Shown here: positions 37,744 to 50,912 of the stretch, piece by piece
Layout: each line of letters begins with the position of its first letter
Numbering within the stretch: the first letter of the stretch is position 1
Assembly: GCA_025716815.1 (NCBI GenBank)
Contig: JAIXMN010000018.1
Span: 248,001 to 312,000 of the forward strand
Length of the DNA stretch: 64,000 nt
Direction: 5' to 3'
Source of the DNA: Dichotomocladium elegans
Taxonomy: Eukaryota; Mucoromycota; Mucoromycetes; Mucorales; Lichtheimiaceae
Made by a program: the position numbers and the translations under genes
The notes under the pieces: model-generated
Told to the model about the DNA's origin: nothing
Databases searched by the model: none
The model's input: only the letters and a program-made list of their open reading frames with translations

Positions 37744-39315
37744 TTAAAGATGTGATCCGTCGCCATGATGGTAGCTTTCGATGACGCCACTCTGGCCGAT
37801 CGAGTCATCATCTTCGGTGTCTGTTTCGCTACCAAAGGATGGAGTCGTAGCCATAGCAGCGAGCGCCGGTGGGACGTTTGCAGGCGAGCGAGGGAATGTT
37901 GAGTATTCCGGAGGTGAGTAGGTTGGATATCGTGTATTTCCGTTTTGTTGGCGTGGAATGTTGATTTGGATCAAGGGCCGCTCGTCATCGTCTTCATCTT
38001 CGTCGCTACGATAAGCGTCTGTGTACCTGCGTGGGGTATTGCTGGACCGTGTGGACGATGCCGTGGCTAATATCCCGCGCTCGAGAAGCAGCGATCCTGA
38101 TTCATGTCCGTACGCTGGAGGGGGAGCCAACGTCCCGTGCATTGGCGCTAGACCCCATTTTTTAACATTCGCCTCGACAAACACAAATCCTAGGGCAAAC
38201 ATGAGCCGTCATGCTTTCTGTATTCCTCCCCTTGCTTAATGCTCTCTCCTCGTTACCCATTTGGCCTAGATTAACGTGTATCTGGCAAGGCCCATTCGCC
38301 CCAATGGTTGGGAACAAGTTCCAACGCAGACCGGTACAGGCATCATCCAGCCTTCGCCCGTTCCGTGTGAAGAAGATAGTGCCCGACCGGTGGCGATATC
38401 CCACGCCTACCACATCGCCTTGCTCAAATGTTGATCCGTAGGGTTTCCCATAAAACGGATTATTTAGATGCTTGTGTCCTGTGGTGCTAAAATATGCGAG
38501 CGAGTACTTGTTCCAGCCTTAATCATCTATATGAGTCCAACATGTCATGTGATAATCATTGAATATACGACCGTACCAGGAAGTCTGAAATGGGGATATG
38601 GTTTTGTAGCGACCCCTACGGCAACGGTTGTTCCCGCAGGTTTCTCAAACATCTTTGCCTAAAAAATCCACCCGCAACAATGTTCAGTTTTTTATTAGTT
38701 GATGGTGCATGAAACTCACCTCCCAATAGTACACATCCTGGTTTTTTGGCAGAGGAAGATTCGTTTGCACACATGATTCTCCGCTGAAGAATTGAATCTC
38801 TGTTCGTGCCGATACAAAGCAGTTGGAGTCCATATCCCACTCGAATTCAAAAGCAGAGACGCCTTTTTCCTGAATCGAGACAAACTGCGAGAGTGTGATA
38901 TCCGTGGGTATGCTCTCAGGTGGATAGCGCTGCTGGAATACTGGATAGACGACCAATGGTCAATTTCTTCTCTCCTTCACCCCAACTCCCAACCCCCCCT
39001 GGCACTTCAAACTGAACACAGAAAACACGCACACAGAGATACTGCCGATACACACAGACCTTCATACACACACACTATCTCTCTCTCTATCTCCCGCAAT
39101 TACTTGCCTTTCGCTTGCTCATAACTGATTCGCGCATCTTCAGAGAGCATTGCCAGTAATACGGGTGTTTCTTCGATTTCACCCGCGCATTCAGGGTCGT
39201 CAGCTCCGTTAAGAAAAAGTCGATCGCCTCCTGCCCTTGAAAAACAGAGCAGGACAATAATGACAAGGAAGAATACAACAACACCAACGATGAATATCCA
39301 TGTGTAGCTATCCAT
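37744..39315 (-). CDS. Ssh4-like membrane SPRY protein, ubiquitin-ligase adaptor
   Basis: This resembles yeast Ssh4/Ear1, membrane adaptors that recruit the Nedd4-type ligase Rsp5 to cargo on endosomes or vacuoles. Exons are 39108-39315, 38720-38940, 38577-38658, 38257-38517 and 37744-38189, 405 aa. An N-terminal membrane anchor (WIFIVGVVVFFLVIIVLLCF) is followed by YEQAKVFQQRYPPESIPTDI and a SPRY domain (SVQ-type start FVSIQEKGVSAFEFEWDM, YYWEAKMF, VAVGVATKPYPHFRLPGWN, YGSTFEQGDVVGVGYR, GTIFFTRNGRRLDDA). The acidic, Pro-rich tail has two PPxY motifs (PPAY and PPEY) for WW-domain binding. Intron 1 (38941-39107) has a GC donor (AAAG|GCAAGT). Function is inferred from domain order. Confidence 0.88.
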
Positions 39316-39914
39316 TTTCCTTTGTACAATCGGAGACACCAAAGGAACTCGTAGAGCTAGCCGTTCGTGTAGTAATATGTCTGCGAATGTAAAATGGCTG
39401 TTTCAAGAAGAAAGTATGAACAAGAAAGAAAGAAAAGAAAAAAGGAGGCGGAGCTTGTGGAGCCAGGTCTTGATCACAACTCCTAATGAAGCTGTGCTGG
39501 CCAACAGCACCACTTCGCTTTTGTAGATGTAATAATGGAATGAAAGAGAATGGCTTTGTATGCGTAAACAATCAAGGTACAATTTTCAGCTATGTGAATG
39601 CCCCATCTCAAGATTTGAATGTACTTCCGCATCACTGGACAATAGGCGTAGTTGCATTTGCTTTCCTCTACCCCCAACAAAGATCCCCCCGTGTGAAGGA
39701 ATAATAGGCGCCTTTCATACTTTTTGTTTCCTTTTTAATAGATTGTTCTCTTCTTCTTTTGGTGTATGTTATCTATCAACGCTCGTAAGTTATTTATTGC
39801 TTCTTTCCGCATGAGGGCTAAAGAAAAGGGCCGCTTGTCTTTCTTGCTGCTTCACATATCTATTTCGTTTTAACTATGAGATAGGTTCAGCTTTTCCTTC
39901 TTTTGCAAAGATCA
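39316..39914. other. Intergenic region upstream of SPRY gene
   Basis: About 600 bp between the SPRY gene start and the NOT1 stop, with a T-rich stretch and no supported gene. Confidence 0.45.
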
Positions 39915-42900
39915 TTACCTCAAGACATTCTCAAAGAGCCTCTGAAACTCGGGTGCTGCATGTATGAATTTGTACTTCCAAAAGTTAGGAGTGTGCAGGA
40001 GTTCAATAAACGTCGCAAGAATGCCCCATGGATGAGGTCTGTTCACAATCAGTCGTTCAAGTAGTGTCCTAATCCATCTTGTCAGCAAGTGCGACCCCGC
40101 TGTATATATCTACTAGTATACCTCGTGATGTTTTCCTTGATCATCTCATCCTGTTCTGAGAAAAGATACAAAATCACCGATTTGAAAAAATAGGTATGTT
40201 TGTTTGGATAACGGATGTGATCAGCGATCACATTGAGCAGGAAATAGCGACCTAGTAGTGCGATGATGGTTAATGACATGAAGGATATACACAAGGTGCA
40301 ATGGAGCCATGCCTTCTATTGTTAACTGTTCAAGCAGATAAGTGTAGAAAAGAACGGCAGGATCGGATCCTATAGCATCCAGGCAGACAGCATCTGAGGA
40401 AATTGCAGCAGTACCCACATAGAGGACAAGTGCTTCGAGCCTATCGATGTGATACTTTTCCCGACTATTCGTGTTCTCGTCGTTTTCCACCTTTAAGAAC
40501 TTCAACGCGGCCTCAAAGAATGGTGGAGTACTAGTCCCATTCGCCGTAGAAACATGATTGCTCCTGAGATATTGGTCTGCAAGTACCAGCATATCTTCCG
40601 CATTTAGGATAGTCACGTAAGAAGGCGAAATCGCTGGAGTCTCGTTAAATTCCGGGAGATCAATTCGTGTTCCATCCGTCCCTGAAGGATCAGGGAGTTG
40701 TATCGTACGTGGAAATGCGCTCAAGACTAAATTCCGGATCTGGACACAGTTGAACGGGATTGCACTGATGAACGTTATGTAATGGTAGGAAAGAAATTCG
40801 GGAAAATCATGCAGTAGGACGACAAGCATTCGGAGGGCGCTGCGATAGAAAATCTGGGCTGATTGCAGTCCAAATGTTCCTCCTTCCACCAACTGACCGA
40901 GGAACTTCAGCAATGCAACAACCAGCTTCTCAGAACACTTCCATAGCTCAATATCATTTCCTGCAAGCAACTCGGATAGAACAGTTCGATGCGATATCAA
41001 TTGGAGCCATGAAAATGCAAAACCAGGAAGGACAGCTGGCCTGATTGTATATAGAACCTCGCTGAAAAAAGCAAAGAAACGATCAGCAAGAAACGTTAAT
41101 GGTTTGGTGTTCACCCGTTCGATTACCCACCTGAAGGGCCTCAGAAGTTCATTGCTCTTCATTTCTCTGTTACATTCAATGGATATAGAGCAAAGAAGTC
41201 GTAAAAACGGGCGCTGGTCGAAGCTGCTAGTTTGTGCTTCATGGTGACTGACAAGCACCAAGATTACAATCGATAATGCGTGGGTAAAGAACTTCACCTT
41301 CGCGTTCTTTTCGTGTTCACCAGATCCCTGAGCTGCCATCATGAATGCAATGAGCTTAGCAACGGAATCAACCGCGTCCTTCATGCGGTATTGATTGGGT
41401 GGAGGTAGAGTGGAAAAATCAAGGTATTGTTGTATAGCTGTTTGGACACATAGGCGCACGAAGGCACTCTGCAATTCATCCGACTTGCATACCTCTAGAG
41501 TGATCTTATCACAATAAACCATGTGTTGTTAGTTCTGTAACATAAAACAACCGTCCGTCTCCATTATACCTTGGACGCTAGCCTTTTCAATATAACCCTT
41601 TTGCACAAAGGATGCACATTCAAGCGAATCCACTGAGCTAGAAGCATTCGAAGCTCCAAGTAATTAATCCCTTGGGTCTTCACAAGTCCATACGGTTGCC
41701 CGTACATCTGCTCCAACTCGTTCATGAACGAAACCACCCTGCAAAGGCATATTAGATCTCTCGCAGATGATATCAAGGTAAGGAAGGAGTGCTTACGATG
41801 GCGGTGCGTCCCCGTCCTTGATTAGTTGTTCGAATGCGGACACAGTCAAAATGTGGTCCTCTAACACGGAAACTTCTGTTTTCGACAAAAGGCAATTCTT
41901 CAATAGAGCAGCTGCGTAGTCCATAATACCGTCCGCTTTTGCTCGGATTAACTTGGACAAGTACACATCGTACTCCTCATAAGGGATAAGGTCGTACAGC
42001 ATCATCATCGCAGTGACTTCTGCGTTGTACTTCCGCTAGCCAATCCTCTGAATGTTAAGACGAAGCGTGTAAACGATTTGACGGAAATCTTACCTCATCA
42101 TCTGCATAAATAAACCACCCGATCACTTCTTTTCCGATGTCTGGATATAGCTCAAAGAGAGCCTGTAAAAACACCGTGTAGGTCTCTAACGCGAATCGGC
42201 TGTTGTTCTCGAAAAGCATCAATACGACTTTTTCGATGAACGTTACAGTATCTTTCAAAGGGGGAGGGTTTGTTTTCATGACTACTAGGAAGTGTCGCAT
42301 GTATTGGTAGATCACATGCTGCTGATCAAGAGCTTTGAAGCTCGGCAGTTCATTGAGAGCTGGCTGTCGAATATACCCATCGAGCTCTGTAAGCATTGAC
42401 TAGAAAATAATCAATGTTCATGCTTTGAAGAACCATTCGAAGGCACTTACTTGAAGTTTTGAAGATATGGTGTCATGGTCCCTTCCGTTCTCAGTATCGT
42501 GTCCATTTGATAAGATACCAGGAGCTTGCACTGTGGGAGCATATTAATAAAAATGGAAAAGGGCATGGCCAACGTATAACTTGCCTGTGTATGGTACCTC
42601 GGCTGGAAAAGATGTTTCACGCTCATGGAGAGGAAGTTGATCAAAAGTTTCATAGAGCCGCATCTTACATGACCTGTTAATCCCATTTTCTTATTCAGCA
42701 CATTGAATAACTTACCTGCTCATAATTCACACTTCTATTTGACCGTAGGGGTTCTGGTAACTGAATATTATGAGGAGCTCCTTGCAGGCTCTGTACATCA
42801 AAGTAAGGATCCCGAGGACGCTGCTAAAGAGAAGGGAAATAATCAGTGACTATTATACCGCCAAGGAATGCTTCTCTAAGATACCTCGTTATGAAGCTTC

Positions 42901-45900
42901 CGACTTGAGTATGAAGGCGCCATGAGCCGCTCAACCTCCGAAATCGCGCGCATTTGTGCTTGTTGTTCGATAAAAGCGTCCATTAAATTCAGGTTATCAA
43001 GTGCGACTGTTGTCCCGATTTCTTCGGCAGCCGTCTGTGTAGACCGGTAGATGTTAGCGTGTAATGTAACCCATATTGTATCTTGGTGACCTACATCCAC
43101 AACACCCGCTTGAACAAGTTGAGCCCGGATGGCATCGATGACAAAGTTGCATAACGGTTCCTTGCATGTCGCGACCGCCAATCTTGCAGCTAAGGTTCTC
43201 ACCATTGTAAGAGCAGCTCGTTTCACCTTCAGTTCATCCGGGTCCGATGCAAAATCTTTAAGAATTAGGCTCCGGGTAGATGCTGCGGCAATATTAGCCG
43301 TGGTAGCCACTGCTGAGGGAACAACCTATCATTTCAGCCTCTGTAAGTGATCCATGTCCAGTAGGATTGAAGCAGCCCGTTACCTTTTTAAGCGATTCTG
43401 TAATCGCGCGAAAAATACCCATCCTGGTGGCCGGGTTCTTCTCAAAAACACGCAGGATAGCTGGACTGAACTGCAATCGAGACGTCAATGCTGTTACGTC
43501 GAGATCAACAAAGTGACCGTTTTCTAGATACATGTTACTTACGTTACATTGCAGCGTCGAAATCAAGCAATGTCAAATTACCTGTGGACCAATTAATGAG
43601 GTCTCCTGTGTTCGCACCAGCGCTATATTCAGCAGAATCAGATCGCTGAATATCGGGTGGTTGGGGTAAGCTTGATGGACGAATATGAGCGTCTGAGGAA
43701 CCATTTAGATCACCAGTCTGTACTGACTCTCGTCTTTCCAATAAATTGGTAGGCTCAATCTCTGAAAATAAGAAGTTACGAATAAATAAAAATCACAGGT
43801 ATACCTCATCCAACTTACCGTTCAAATCGAGGCCTAATGCTCTATACAGAATCTCGACCTCAAATTTTAATTTGAGACTCAAATTTTCATGCCAATAAAG
43901 TTCAGCAAGAAGTTTAAGTATTCCCATGAGCCAAGGATTAGGCGGTTTGAATATTTTGCTATTTTGTGCTTCTTGTAGCACCCGGCAAGTAAGAGGTATA
44001 GCTACAATAAGCCGTTTTCGATCATAACAGTCAAGTAGAAGATCCTGGCAATCAGGGAATTAGTTAACAGCAGTGAGGTAATTTATATCATACGTACTTT
44101 GAATGAAAGGTCTTTGTGACGAATGGGTTTATTCTTGGAAAGGGTAATCTTCCCTAGCCATGTTCCCAGCGTCTTAAGGGTGTCACGATCGGATTGAGAA
44201 CCATCGGTTGACTCCGATTGGAGTAGGATCTGAATGTTCCTGTATGTATCCTCAATAACAAACTCGAACAAACCCGGTTTGTCTAGTCGAGTTAAGAATG
44301 CGGCATAAAGGTCATGATTGTTGCGTTCAATGCTCACGCGCCTCACAACGAGATAGTGACTGAACCACCCCCAGATTGTCTCGTTCAGTAGCGGCTCAAG
44401 CTGTTCGACTTTTTCGTCCATATTGCTCATTGTCAAGTTGTTAATTGTGAATGCAACTTTCTCTTGCACTTCATCTGGAGGTATATCATATGCCCTGGGG
44501 AAGTCCAGGAGCTTGGAAGACTGCTGCATGCATCCATTCTGTTCATTCCTTTGCGTCGGCTCAACCTTAGTATCATCTCTTGTGGTTGATCCAAGTATCT
44601 CTTTTTCGTCTGCTTCATCCACACTGGTGGCAAGTCGATCAAGTGCTGCATTGATACTGTTCAGAATAGCTGGATATTCTTTCAACGCTGGGAGTTTGGA
44701 TAGTAGCATCGTGTACTGGGGCCATTCTGATAATCGACTCTGGAATTGAGCAAGGGCATAAACGCCAAAATGGAAAAGCTTTGACCCAGCCGTAGAATTG
44801 AGCGCATCCAAAATATGCTTGAGTGCATGCTGTAACAGTGCATGCGTAATCAAATGATGCTCGATTAGGAGGCCAAAGAGTTTGCCTGTAATTCGTAACT
44901 CGCCATCAGGGTATTGATTAAAAAAGCGTGCTTCATCAAGCTTTTAGAGAAGTACCATTAGCGATATGAGCAGACAGTGATATGAAATTAACATACCAGG
45001 GTGTGAATGGTACATGCAAAGAACTCGGATTGACTTGGATCAGAAGATTCATGACACTTCTTCAAAACGGATATATAGTCTTCTGGGCTCAGTTCTCCTA
45101 CGTAAAGCTTCACAAAATAGGCTCGGACTAGTTCTTCTGCTTCTGCTGCCAGTGGTCTCTGATCGATAGATGTGTCTGTGCTCATTCGGGCCGTTGGCGT
45201 TCTATATATTGGCTGGTTGTTATCGTCAGCTTTGACAGTCTGCAACTGAGAGCAGAATTGCATGATCTTCCATAGTTTTTCGGACTCTTGGGGTGTTAAC
45301 GGGCTGTATAGTTTGAACATTAACCATCACTTGCAGTAAAAGAACAAGCTATATCAGATGTTTACCTGTCAGAAAGCACCCTGAAAAATGTTCCCAGAAC
45401 CTCTCCCGACAACGGCAACGTCGGTGTTGCCAGGTTCTGGCGAGATTGACGAAGCTCATCTGCACACTTCTTTTGCAAGAAATCGATGCATGCTACAGAG
45501 AATGGTATTCCATCCGTTTTCAATCGAAGCGAAAGCCATTTCTCCAAATTAAGGTGCTGCCTCCTTGCAGCAAGAGCTGCTAAGTCCAATACAAAAAGAG
45601 GTACATCAACACGTAGTACCGGGACAAGAATCTAAAATTTATAGACATATTCAATACCAGCATCGTTATTGAATCCTCACATTCGGTTTTTCTACCTTCG
45701 TTTCCTGAGCAATATCGAGAATTCGAGGTAATGTCGTAGGATCCTTGCTATACATGTCCAAAAATCCTTCAATGACTAATCCGGGCTGTATCTTCATCAG
45801 AAGAGTAATTACAAGGGGCGAGTTCGCGTGCCCGATGAGAAAAATATTGAGTAATTTAAAAAGCAATGTACGATATAAGTCCGTTTTGACAGTCTATATG

Positions 45901-46853
45901 TAATGTGTTAATTCATGCTAATTAGGTGTTGCTCTTTATGACATACTTGTAGTTGAGCAAGACCTAGCAAAAGGAGCTCGGGGTATTGGACTGTAAGCCG
46001 ATCCAGAAGAAATCGAGCATCATCGATCGCTTGGCTATTCCCGAGGTTCAGTATGGCATTGATCATTTCCATACAATTGAGAGGGAACATGGATAATTGC
46101 ATCGCAAGCGGCCGCAATGCTACGTTTAACGCCATGATATGCGCTTGTCCTATCACTTTGGTGATACCTGCTTGACCCGTCAGATTAAAAACGTCTGGAG
46201 GAGCGCAAAGCATCTGGTAAAGGATGCTAAGTTGCCCGCGCGCGTTCTGCCAGGGAGTAAAGAAGACGTGGACTGGGAAGCTTTCGGCACTTTCCTTGTA
46301 CTATATAGTCTAGCGATGACTAACTTGTCTCTTTCTGTATGACTCTCTCTCTCTCTTTCCCTTTCTCCCTCTCCCTCTCTTCCTCTTTAAGTAGCCGCTT
46401 ACCTTTTGGCTCGCATACCAAACATCCAAAATCATCTTTAGTCCGGAGAGATCGTACACAGCAAATTCGGGGTGGTCCAGCTTAATCATAACCTTTGTCC
46501 AACTCACAGGGGAATTCTGCGAGATACGTATATTTTAGGTCGTTTGGTAATCAGTTCCAGGGCCCTTCTCTTGTGCATTCATTTCCTCGCTTATCACGCA
46601 TACTCACACGCTTATGGACTGCCTCGACCAGGTGTTCCACATTCCACGTATTTTCTCCATTGCTTTTTTCGAGGCTCGAGTGAGAACGCACCATCATCGA
46701 AAGCGTACGCGCAAGTGCATCTTCATTCAAGTCCGCTTTAGCCATGACCCGCATGGCACTATCGACGCTACTAGTGGCTGCATAGCCGATTTCGAAAAAT
46801 ACTTTGCTAATTGCAAAGAGATCTGATTGCTGTGACATGCTACAGAGAGACAT
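39915..46853 (-). CDS. NOT1: CCR4-NOT complex scaffold NOT1 (CNOT1)
   Basis: The scaffold of the CCR4-NOT deadenylase, which shortens mRNA tails in the cytoplasm. My model has 20 exons: 46608-46853, 46403-46516, 45947-46300, 45696-45893, 45366-45631, 44997-45303, 44098-44940, 43819-44044, 43582-43761, 43384-43523, 42885-43325, 42716-42823, 42585-42663, 42451-42530, 42094-42399, 41797-42035, 41570-41738, 40313-41504, 40122-40251 and 39915-40068; all phases agree, 1923 aa. Landmarks: [26 protein letters not shown]; the MIF4G-like middle ([38 protein letters not shown]); the CAF40-binding region (LATCKEPL); and the NOT1 C-terminus ([61 protein letters not shown]). Two introns have GC donors (42584, 40312). 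Compared with the family, roughly 200 N-terminal residues are missing; no upstream exon is evident. Confidence 0.93.
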
Positions 46854-48760
46854 GTGTTAGAGTGCAAGTGAAGCAAGAGTCAGTAACTTGTGAAAAACCG
46901 AGAAGACGAGCGAGTTTCGACCGCAGTACTCACACAAGTTTTTGTCAGCAATGCTGTGGAAAGGATGTAGAGGATCAGTTAAAGAATGGTCCAGATGAGA
47001 CTGTGGCTTACTTAAAAAGTGAGATTGTCAGAACAAGGAGGGAAAATAAGCGGGGTAGATTGTCATCACCACCACCCCAAGGGGAACCATCGAACTTCCG
47101 AAGCACCGGCACGGAGGTGGCACCTCCCAGCCAATAAAATCGGTATCAGTGTAACAGCTTTAAGACCCGATCTGCAGGGCCAGCAATTGGGAAAAGCGAG
47201 ACCTGCGTACCAAAAATGGGGAACCAAGCTACAATGTTAGCAAGGAATTGCCGCTCACAGCCTAATATGGGTTGTCTTTAAAGCACTTTAGGTGGAACAA
47301 TGGTTTGGAAACTACAGAAGAAAAGGTTATGAACAGATCATCGCTACAGGCGACTTAACCGAAATGCCTTAAGGGCATGGGACAGGATACTGCAGCGGCC
47401 ATGATTTCATTAGGCGCCAGGAATGGCGACCTTTCCAGCTTAACGAATGCGGTTTCGGGGCTGTTTACTCCAAGGAAGGTAATTGAATAATGCAGAATTT
47501 TCCCGGAAGGCCAAGCTCGGGTACACTGAGATAATGGAGATATTGACTTTCACTGTCCAGCAGATAATGTTGTTAAGAGCGCAGGAGCGGTAAGATAGCC
47601 GGAAAAACTATGACGAGAAACCTGATCCTGTGCACCATGTATTTCTTGCTTTTGACATCGTATGCTCGCTAGCCATTGTATGTGGATGGTTTACAATAGA
47701 TGAATTATAATGAAAAGATCTGTAAGGGAAACGAAGCGCGCAGTTCGTCAAGGACTGTAAAAGAGGATTGTTTTTATTGAATCAAGAGAACACTTTCTGG
47801 AATATTTGGACTTTCCTCTTTCGATTCCACCACTTATCCTTATTGTATTCTCGCAGATGTCCATTTGGAGAAATCCCCAAACTCTTGTTACTGGACGCGA
47901 ACGATCTTTTTACTACTGAAGAAGCGATGCTAGGAAGTGTTCTAAGTTGATGCATTAAGCTTTACATGGGAGGATATCGCCATGAAATAACATTATATCA
48001 TCCGCGATTGTCTTCCGCACAACTGTTCCTTGTCACCCTTTCGTCAGGTTATGTAGAACGGAAACATCGCGAAATATGACAGCATTAGCACTAGGTCTTT
48101 CAGGATAATACTGACTATGACTTCAAATTCGCCGAAGATGGGGCCAGCACCACCTTTCGCTGCCGGAAAAGAGAGATGGTTCAGAAGACAATCACCAGAT
48201 GACTCTGAAGAGTAGTCTCATTATTGCCGACTAGCGCTGTCAATCATCTTCTAGCCAGAGGCTACCAAGTAATCGACAGTACGAGCGGCTATCATTACCA
48301 TAATACTGCACATCCTTGACCACGACCCTTTACTACACAGGAGAAACTAGGCCTGTTACAGAGGACAGTTATGCACAAGCATAATGTTTCAAATGCAGGA
48401 TATCGTCGAGTGGTTGAATTCATAAATAGTTAACTGCTACCCAACTGCAATGATGATAGCTAGTATTATTATGATATATATTGATTATGTATTCATACCT
48501 GATGAAATCCATTTAGATCATTGCCGTCTGTCCGTCATATCGCCGTATCGAACAGAAAATCATTTACATGTCCAGTACCCGGTCCAACCGCGGGACTACG
48601 GTGTTTGTCCTATTGTTTGATCTTCCCACGAGCAAAGATATCAGCGGTTGCCCCAAGTGCAGTCGCATGCGGGTTTCGCCCTGACCGATAAAGCACATGA
48701 TCAGATGTCCTATCTTTCTCTGAAAGATCAACTATCCACGCTGCTGACAGGTGGCGGATG
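46854..48760. other. Long intergenic region upstream of NOT1
   Basis: 1.9 kb where NOT1's missing 5' exons might lie, but I found no minus-strand frame with NOT1-like sequence. Open frames (e.g. 46811-47137 plus) lack domains. Confidence 0.4.
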
Positions 48761-48917
48761 CAGTGGCCGCCTGTTATAGTGATACCCTCGGTTGCAGGAA
48801 ATCGCATCACTATAACGAATTGGAATAAGCCCTATCTGGCAGTTTTGTTCTTCATAAAGTGTATCGTTATAACGAATTATCATTATAACGAATTATCACT
48901 ATAACGGGCGGCCACTG
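48761..48917. mobile_element. Pogo/Tigger-like MITE, copy 2
   Basis: A 157-bp copy, in opposite orientation to 22335-22490, with ends CAGTGGCCGCCTGTTATAGT and GGGCGGCCACTG. Internally it repeats the motif CGTTATAACGAATTATCA. The right flank is TA and the left TG, so one target base has mutated. Confidence 0.9.
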
Positions 48918-50184
48918 TATTTTAACCAGCGCGCAGAAGACGCTGATCAGCAAAGCTCTAAAAATATTGCAGTCGACTTGGCTATCAATGTTCGATGGAA
49001 AAAATCATAGGTTGGTTCCCATAATATCGGATTAATCATATTTCATGATCTGCATACGCGCGATCTAATTTCCCAGCATCAAATGCGATAACTCACACTT
49101 CAGGCGCAATAGCAGTGGATTTTATCGATCTACTCATTTTATGCAATTCCCACTGTTATAGTCAGAGCGGTGGAATAAGAAAGCGCATTCACAGAATCTG
49201 CAGTGCAGGAACTGCTATTTCCGATTAAATCATGCGCTTTGTCACTTTCGTGGAAGCAATTGATGAAGGCATTTGTACTGAAATGATTAAGAGTTTGCTG
49301 AACTGGAAGGTGATCCAAACACGACATACAATAAAATTCTTAAGGTGCATCGAGAATTAGCGTAATTTACCCCTTCACAAAATACCAGGCAATTTGTTCA
49401 CTGCGAATATGCATTACCTGCGCCATATGCCTGAGACGCTACGTCAGTTTGGTCCTTTACGTGCAGCAAATGCCCGAGTCAATGAACGAACTGTGGGATT
49501 GCACGATAAATGGGATTCGTTCGACCAAGGCCCGGGAAAAGAAGCAGGATATCAGATGCTCTTAATTTCTACTGAGAGGCACTATTATCAGACGACCTAA
49601 GCATCAGACGTGTCTTAATTAAATAAGCGAACCCAGAAAATCTTTCTTTAGGAATCAATACCGTCAATCGAGCATACATCATCTCTGCCAGATTATGGCC
49701 TCCCCAACAGAAGCAAACCATTTTTAGTATGTATATAAAGATATGCTCCGCGTTCCTGTCGAGATAGATAGCATTAAATACTTATACTTAATTAAATAAA
49801 TATATGTACTGTGGATGTACCTTGAGGTAACTCATGAGTAATGATGACTGTCAATGATTTCTAACTTTTGTGAACTTTTCACCTTTCCTGTTCTACAAAT
49901 ATCAACTGACAGGCCCGCTAAACTTCATCAAACCAATTTTTTCAAAACATCCCAAGAAAGCCGAAAACCTCCGCCTTTCTCCCTCTTAAATCACCCAAAA
50001 CCTGGAAACCCTATGAAATCTGCTGAAAGTTTTTGCAGCGTATGTGAAGCACATTGCTTGGTAATCGAGACTCATGTTGAATAGCCAGAATAATTAATGC
50101 TTATTATTCATAAGAACGTTCACAATTGTCACAATTGGCTGCATTGATAGCGACACACAAAGTAATAATATAGCTACACTTTTT
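48918..50184. other. Intergenic region with possible transposon fragment
   Basis: Mostly featureless. At about 49390-49560 on plus, a frame reads FTANMHYLRHMPETLRQFGP ... NERTVG ... GPGKEAGYQML. This resembles the C-terminal part of CACTA-type (Tnp2/DUF4218-like) transposon proteins in this lineage. It is short, and the match is from memory. Confidence 0.3.
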
Positions 50185-50912
50185 CTAGGCAGTAGCACGA
50201 CTGCCAGCACCTGTCTCATCCTTGTACAACTGTTGATCCCAAATGTACACACCGAGTCCTTCTCCAACGCGGTTCAACTGGGTCACCATATCAGCAAGCT
50301 TCTTGATGGCTGTGACCTGCTCTTCCAGGTAGGTCTTTTCAATGAAGTCACACATTTGAGGATCGCCATTAGCGTCCGCAATCTTGTGCAAATTGAGCAA
50401 CGATTTGTTGACATCTACGCTTCGGTGTATCGGTAGAGGATATATCCATTTTAATCAGTCCAATATTTCTCAAGCTCACAGACACTTATCCATCGAATCA
50501 ACCAGTTTTACCTTTTTCCAGTTGAAGGGCAGACTCTACCGCGTTCTTAGCGGATTTCCACTCTGTCTAGGTCAGGCGTGTTCCCATATGAATATACCAC
50601 CTTCCGGCCAAAAAATAGGGTTCGTGGAAGAATTGAATACTGTAAATATATACAAACCTCGGGAGCCTGGAGTGCACGAAGGATAGTTTTCCCACCACGC
50701 GTAGTAATATAGTCAATCAGTTTCTGAGCATGCTCACGCTCCTCTTCAGCTGCTCTACGAAAGTATTTCTCAAGGCCCGGCAAAGCGACCGATGTATGCT
50801 GGGCCCACGCGCTCATGGACAAGTAGACCTGTGACGCCTGCAGTTCTGTATTAATCTGCTGATTGATTGCCTCCTCCGATACGGTTGTAAAGTTTTGTTT
50901 AGCCAAAGACAT
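50185..50912 (-). CDS. Ferritin (H-type, ferroxidase-active)
   Basis: The iron-storage protein that oxidises Fe2+ and stores it as a mineral in a 24-subunit shell. Exons are 50658-50912, 50512-50560 and 50185-50414, 177 aa. The residues of the ferroxidase centre are readable: Glu in INTELQASQVYLSMSAW (and the following Tyr), EEEREHAQKLIDYITTRGG (Glu and His), Glu in SALQLEKDVNKSLLNLHK, and Gln in YLEEQVTAIKKL. There is no signal peptide or obvious organelle presequence, so it is probably cytosolic. Ferritin is absent from most Dikarya but known in zygomycete fungi, which supports the lineage call. Start at 50912 gives MSLAKQNF; no iron-responsive element was looked for successfully. Confidence 0.95.
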
